Assembly: GCF_000970755.1 (NCBI RefSeq)
Contig: NZ_KQ034007.1
Location: 1-64,000, forward strand
Length of the DNA stretch: 64,000 nucleotides
Origin: Lactobacillus kimbladii
GTDB lineage: Bacteria; Bacillota; Bacilli; Lactobacillales; Lactobacillaceae
Direction of reading: 5' to 3'
This document shows, in pieces, positions 61,378 to 64,000 of this stretch. A program made the translations under genes and the position numbers. Within the stretch, counting starts at the first letter, position 1; every line of letters begins with the position of its first letter. The notes beneath the pieces are model-generated. The model was not told the DNA's origin. It saw nothing but the letters and a program-made list of their open reading frames with translations, and ran no database searches.

Positions 61378-62790
61378 ATGGATTTAAAGCCGACTAATAA
61401 TCAACAAATTTATTATCAACCTAAAGATGTTTGGGTAGGAGATATTATGCCTTACGCTCAGGATGGTAAGTTTTATATTTACCATCAACGAGATAAACGA
61501 GTTCATGGACCTATTACTGATCCTTTTGGCTGGTCGCTGGTAACCACTACAGACTTTGTGCACTACCAAGATTATGGAGAAGTATTAAAGCGGGGTAGAG
61601 CTCAAGACTGGGACCAATTTGTTTATGCTGGGTCTATTTTTAAAGCGAAAGATACCATTCATGCCTTTTATACAGGTTTTAATAAGGAATTTTTAAAAGA
61701 AGGAAAGACATCGCAAATCTTACTACACGCCACCAGTAAGGACTTTATTCACTGGACGAAATCAAAGAATGCTTTAAAGCTCGAACCACAGCCTGGTTAT
61801 GATAACCGTAATTGGCGTGATCCATCGGTCATTTGGGATGATACCAAAAAGGAATACCTGTTGATTTTAGGAGCGCGAAAAGGTCAAGATAAGCATCGGT
61901 TGACTGGAAGACTTGTCAAATACACTTCAAAAGATCTAGAAAATTGGCAATTTGAGGGTGACTTCTGGGCGCCAAATTTATATACCATGTTTGAAATGCC
62001 TCAGCTTTTTAAAATGGGTGACTGGTGGTATCTGCTTTATTCAGAATATAGCGTGAAAAACAAGGTCTTTTATAGAATGAGTAAAAGTCTGAATGGCCCG
62101 TGGCTCAAGCCTAAAGATGAAGCTTTTGACGGTCGAGCTTACTATGCTGCCAGAACGGCTTTTGACGGCAAGCGCCGTGTACTCTTTGGCTGGGTTCCCA
62201 CTAAAGTTGGTCTGAATGATATGAACAATTATGAATGGGGCGGTACTTTTGTACCACAAGAGATTTATCAACGAGCAGATAATACGCTAGGTGTACGTCC
62301 TGTGGCAGAAATTTGTACAGCTTTTGCAAATAAAACAGAAATTCCGCCACAGGAATTGCAAACTACAGACACTCTTGAAGAAAAAGAACTTATTGAAGAT
62401 ACGGGCGAACACTTTTATTTCCATACTAAAATCAGTTTTAGCAAATCTGTCAGTGATTTTTCTATTCGACTTTATCGAAATCCTGCAACAGATGAATCTT
62501 ATGAGTTTAGATTTAATTTAGATGAGAACTGCTTAACTTTGGATAAAAACCCTTGTTACAGGTGGTACCAAATGATGAACAAGGGACTTAACAGACCAAT
62601 CAATTTAAAGGCTGGCAAAGAGTATGATCTAAAAGTAATTGTGGATGATAATATCCTAACGATTTATCTAGATGGTACTGCGTTAAATGCTCGCGTTTAC
62701 CATAAGTTTGGCCATACTTTAAGTGTGACCGTGACTAACGGAACGCTTCAACTTGATCAAATTGAATTTTCCAATGATTATCGTAAATGA
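61378..62790 (+). CDS. GH32 beta-fructosidase (sucrose-6-phosphate hydrolase-like)
   Basis: This 470-residue intracellular enzyme has the GH32 five-blade propeller and a C-terminal beta-sandwich (from about residue 330). The transition-state element is NWRDPSV (Asp148) and the acid/base element FEMPQLF (Glu206). The usual WMNDPNG nucleophile box is changed to VWVGDIMPY, leaving Asp22 as the likely nucleophile. It probably splits sucrose-6-phosphate or fructo-oligosaccharide phosphates delivered by the downstream PTS. AAGGAGGAAAC precedes the ATG. The unusual nucleophile box marks a diverged GH32 group. Confidence 0.85.
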   Translation: MDLKPTNNQQIYYQPKDVWVGDIMPYAQDGKFYIYHQRDKRVHGPITDPFGWSLVTTTDFVHYQDYGEVLKRGRAQDWDQFVYAGSIFKAKDTIHAFYTGFNKEFLKEGKTSQILLHATSKDFIHWTKSKNALKLEPQPGYDNRNWRDPSVIWDDTKKEYLLILGARKGQDKHRLTGRLVKYTSKDLENWQFEGDFWAPNLYTMFEMPQLFKMGDWWYLLYSEYSVKNKVFYRMSKSLNGPWLKPKDEAFDGRAYYAARTAFDGKRRVLFGWVPTKVGLNDMNNYEWGGTFVPQEIYQRADNTLGVRPVAEICTAFANKTEIPPQELQTTDTLEEKELIEDTGEHFYFHTKISFSKSVSDFSIRLYRNPATDESYEFRFNLDENCLTLDKNPCYRWYQMMNKGLNRPINLKAGKEYDLKVIVDDNILTIYLDGTALNARVYHKFGHTLSVTVTNGTLQLDQIEFSNDYRK

Positions 62791-62809
62791 TAAAAGAGGA
62801 TCAAAATAA

Positions 62810-64000
62810 ATGGCAGATTATAATAAAATTGCACAAGAAGTTTTAAAAAATGTTGGTGGTGCAGATAATGTAGTTAGTGCTACACACTGCGTTACCAGGT
62901 TAAGGCTAGTTTTAAAAGATGTTAATAAGGCCGACCAAGATGCCCTTAATAACATTGAGGGTACTAAAGGAGTAATATACAACAGCGGGCAACTGCAAAT
63001 AGTATTTGGTCCGGGAGCAGTAGAGCAGGCTTATGATGCTTTTGTTAAAATCTCTGGGACTAAAGAAGTATCAGTTGATCAAATTAAAGATGAAGGTATC
63101 AAAAACAAAAATAAATTTCAGCAAGCATTTAAAGTTTTTGGCGATATCTTTATTCCTATAATTCCAGCTTTTATTGGTGCTGCAATGATCTTAGGTTTAA
63201 GGTCATTACTTGCTACTCCGGGCATGTTTGGTATGACCAAGTCACTAGCCCAGCAGAGTGTGTATGTAGGCGATTTTTGTAAATTTTTAAATGTTATTGC
63301 CACTACATTTAAAATCTTGCCCGTATTAGTAATGTATTCAGCCACTAAGCGCTTTGGTGGTAATCCAATTTTGGGAATATTAGTCGGCTTTGTCATGATT
63401 TCACCTGATTTGGCTGATAGAAATGCTTTTGTGCTGGGAAAAGTTCATCCAGCGTATTGGAATTTATTTGGTCTAAAAATAGCTGCTGTGGGTTTCCAAG
63501 GTGGTGTCTTTGCGGCGATTTTAACTGCATGGTTTCAGGCCAAGGTTGAAAAAATAGCTACTAAATATATACCTCAAGTTGTCTCGTATATACTCGTGCC
63601 TGCGGTTACTTTGCTGGCGGCCAATTTATCTCTGTTTCTAATTTTTGGACCTCTCGGTCTCTGGATTGGGAATATTTTAGGCGGCATTATTAATTTCCTT
63701 TATATGAAAATGAGCGCTTTTGGTGCCTTTGTCTTTGCTGCGGGACTGCAACCTTTAGTGGTAACGGGAACGCATCAAGCTATTCAGGGAATTGAAGCTA
63801 ATTTAATTGTGCAGACAGGATTTGATTATATTCAACCTATTTGGTCAGTTTCCATTATTGCCCAAGGCGGTGGCTGTATTGGGATGTATTTGATTTTAAA
63901 GCAAAAATCCAAGGATCGTGACATTGCTATTTCAAGCTTTATTCCTACGTTAGTCGGAATTACTGAACCCGCTATCTTTGCTGTTAATCTTAAATACAGT
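62810..64000 (+). CDS. Sucrose-type PTS EIIBC (partial, runs off the window)
   Basis: The open frame runs to the window end (397 codons seen). Residues 1-85 are an EIIB domain with phospho-Cys27 in SATHCVTRLRL. The EIIC membrane domain follows, with FIPIIPAFIGAAMILGLRS, VVTGTHQAIQGIE and the closing PTLVGITEPAIFAVN. This is the glucose/sucrose/beta-glucoside superfamily. With the GH32 enzyme upstream, uptake of sucrose or a fructoside as its 6-phosphate is likely. AAGAGGATC is the ribosome site. Whether a IIA domain follows cannot be seen. Confidence 0.9.
   Translation, partial: MADYNKIAQEVLKNVGGADNVVSATHCVTRLRLVLKDVNKADQDALNNIEGTKGVIYNSGQLQIVFGPGAVEQAYDAFVKISGTKEVSVDQIKDEGIKNKNKFQQAFKVFGDIFIPIIPAFIGAAMILGLRSLLATPGMFGMTKSLAQQSVYVGDFCKFLNVIATTFKILPVLVMYSATKRFGGNPILGILVGFVMISPDLADRNAFVLGKVHPAYWNLFGLKIAAVGFQGGVFAAILTAWFQAKVEKIATKYIPQVVSYILVPAVTLLAANLSLFLIFGPLGLWIGNILGGIINFLYMKMSAFGAFVFAAGLQPLVVTGTHQAIQGIEANLIVQTGFDYIQPIWSVSIIAQGGGCIGMYLILKQKSKDRDIAISSFIPTLVGITEPAIFAVNLKYS

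Noticed and set aside
1-64000. CRISPR array
   Set aside because: No regularly spaced short repeats of the right size were seen; the only tandem similarity is in the micro-ORF block and the 37.2-37.3 kb repeats, neither with CRISPR spacing.

Overview
The window is low-G+C Gram-positive DNA. The gene order walR-walK-yycH-yycI-walJ-htrA, followed by rlmH next to TTATCCACA-type DnaA boxes, together with mannose-family PTS genes, an Rgg regulator and IS3/IS4/IS66 remnants, points to a Lactobacillus of the delbrueckii group near its replication origin. The sugar genes (GH32 beta-fructosidase, sucrose-type PTS, fucosidase) and the plant-acid genes (AroE/AroD) would suit an animal- or insect-gut lactobacillus feeding on plant material. 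That host guess is inference only.

Region 1 (1-22,650) is a catabolic island with three LysR regulators, two FMN/FAD fumarate-reductase-like flavoproteins, two nearly identical inverted aroE genes of the YdiB type, a type I dehydroquinase (aroD), an MFS and an SLC13-like transporter and a further FAD oxidoreductase. It also holds a CoA arm: CoA-transferase, crotonase, MaoC hydratase and a FabK-like reductase. Next to that arm are CoA-supply genes: a pantothenate-type ECF S component, pantothenate kinase and a CitG-like protein. Good CcpA (cre) sites precede at least four of the transcription units. My reading is a catabolite-repressed route that takes up quinate/shikimate-like acids and uses them as electron sinks.

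Region 2 (22,750-33,000) carries an alpha-L-fucosidase, a RelE/Phd-type toxin-antitoxin pair, a lone cytochrome b5 domain and a four-gene block of two acyltransferases and two GT8 glycosyltransferases. A mannose-family PTS follows, divergent from deoC and a GntR regulator, with a pair of matching palindromes just upstream of both divergent genes.

Region 3 (33,000-51,700) holds PadR/HAAS/DUF4097 envelope genes, an MFS exporter, and an Rgg regulator followed by a run of 13-17-residue micro-ORFs. This is interrupted by a patchwork of IS elements and fragments and a plasmid replication-protein remnant. Inside the patchwork lie a secreted matrixin-like protease, a secreted protein, a broken HPr-kinase-like gene and an ABC exporter. 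A fused HAAS-DUF4097 protein and a DUF915 surface hydrolase follow.

Region 4 (51,700-64,000) has two tRNA-Lys genes and the WalRK operon, with a terminator-like hairpin between walR and walK. It then has htrA, DnaA boxes, rlmH, and a LacI-controlled GH32 plus sucrose-type PTS operon that runs off the end of the window.
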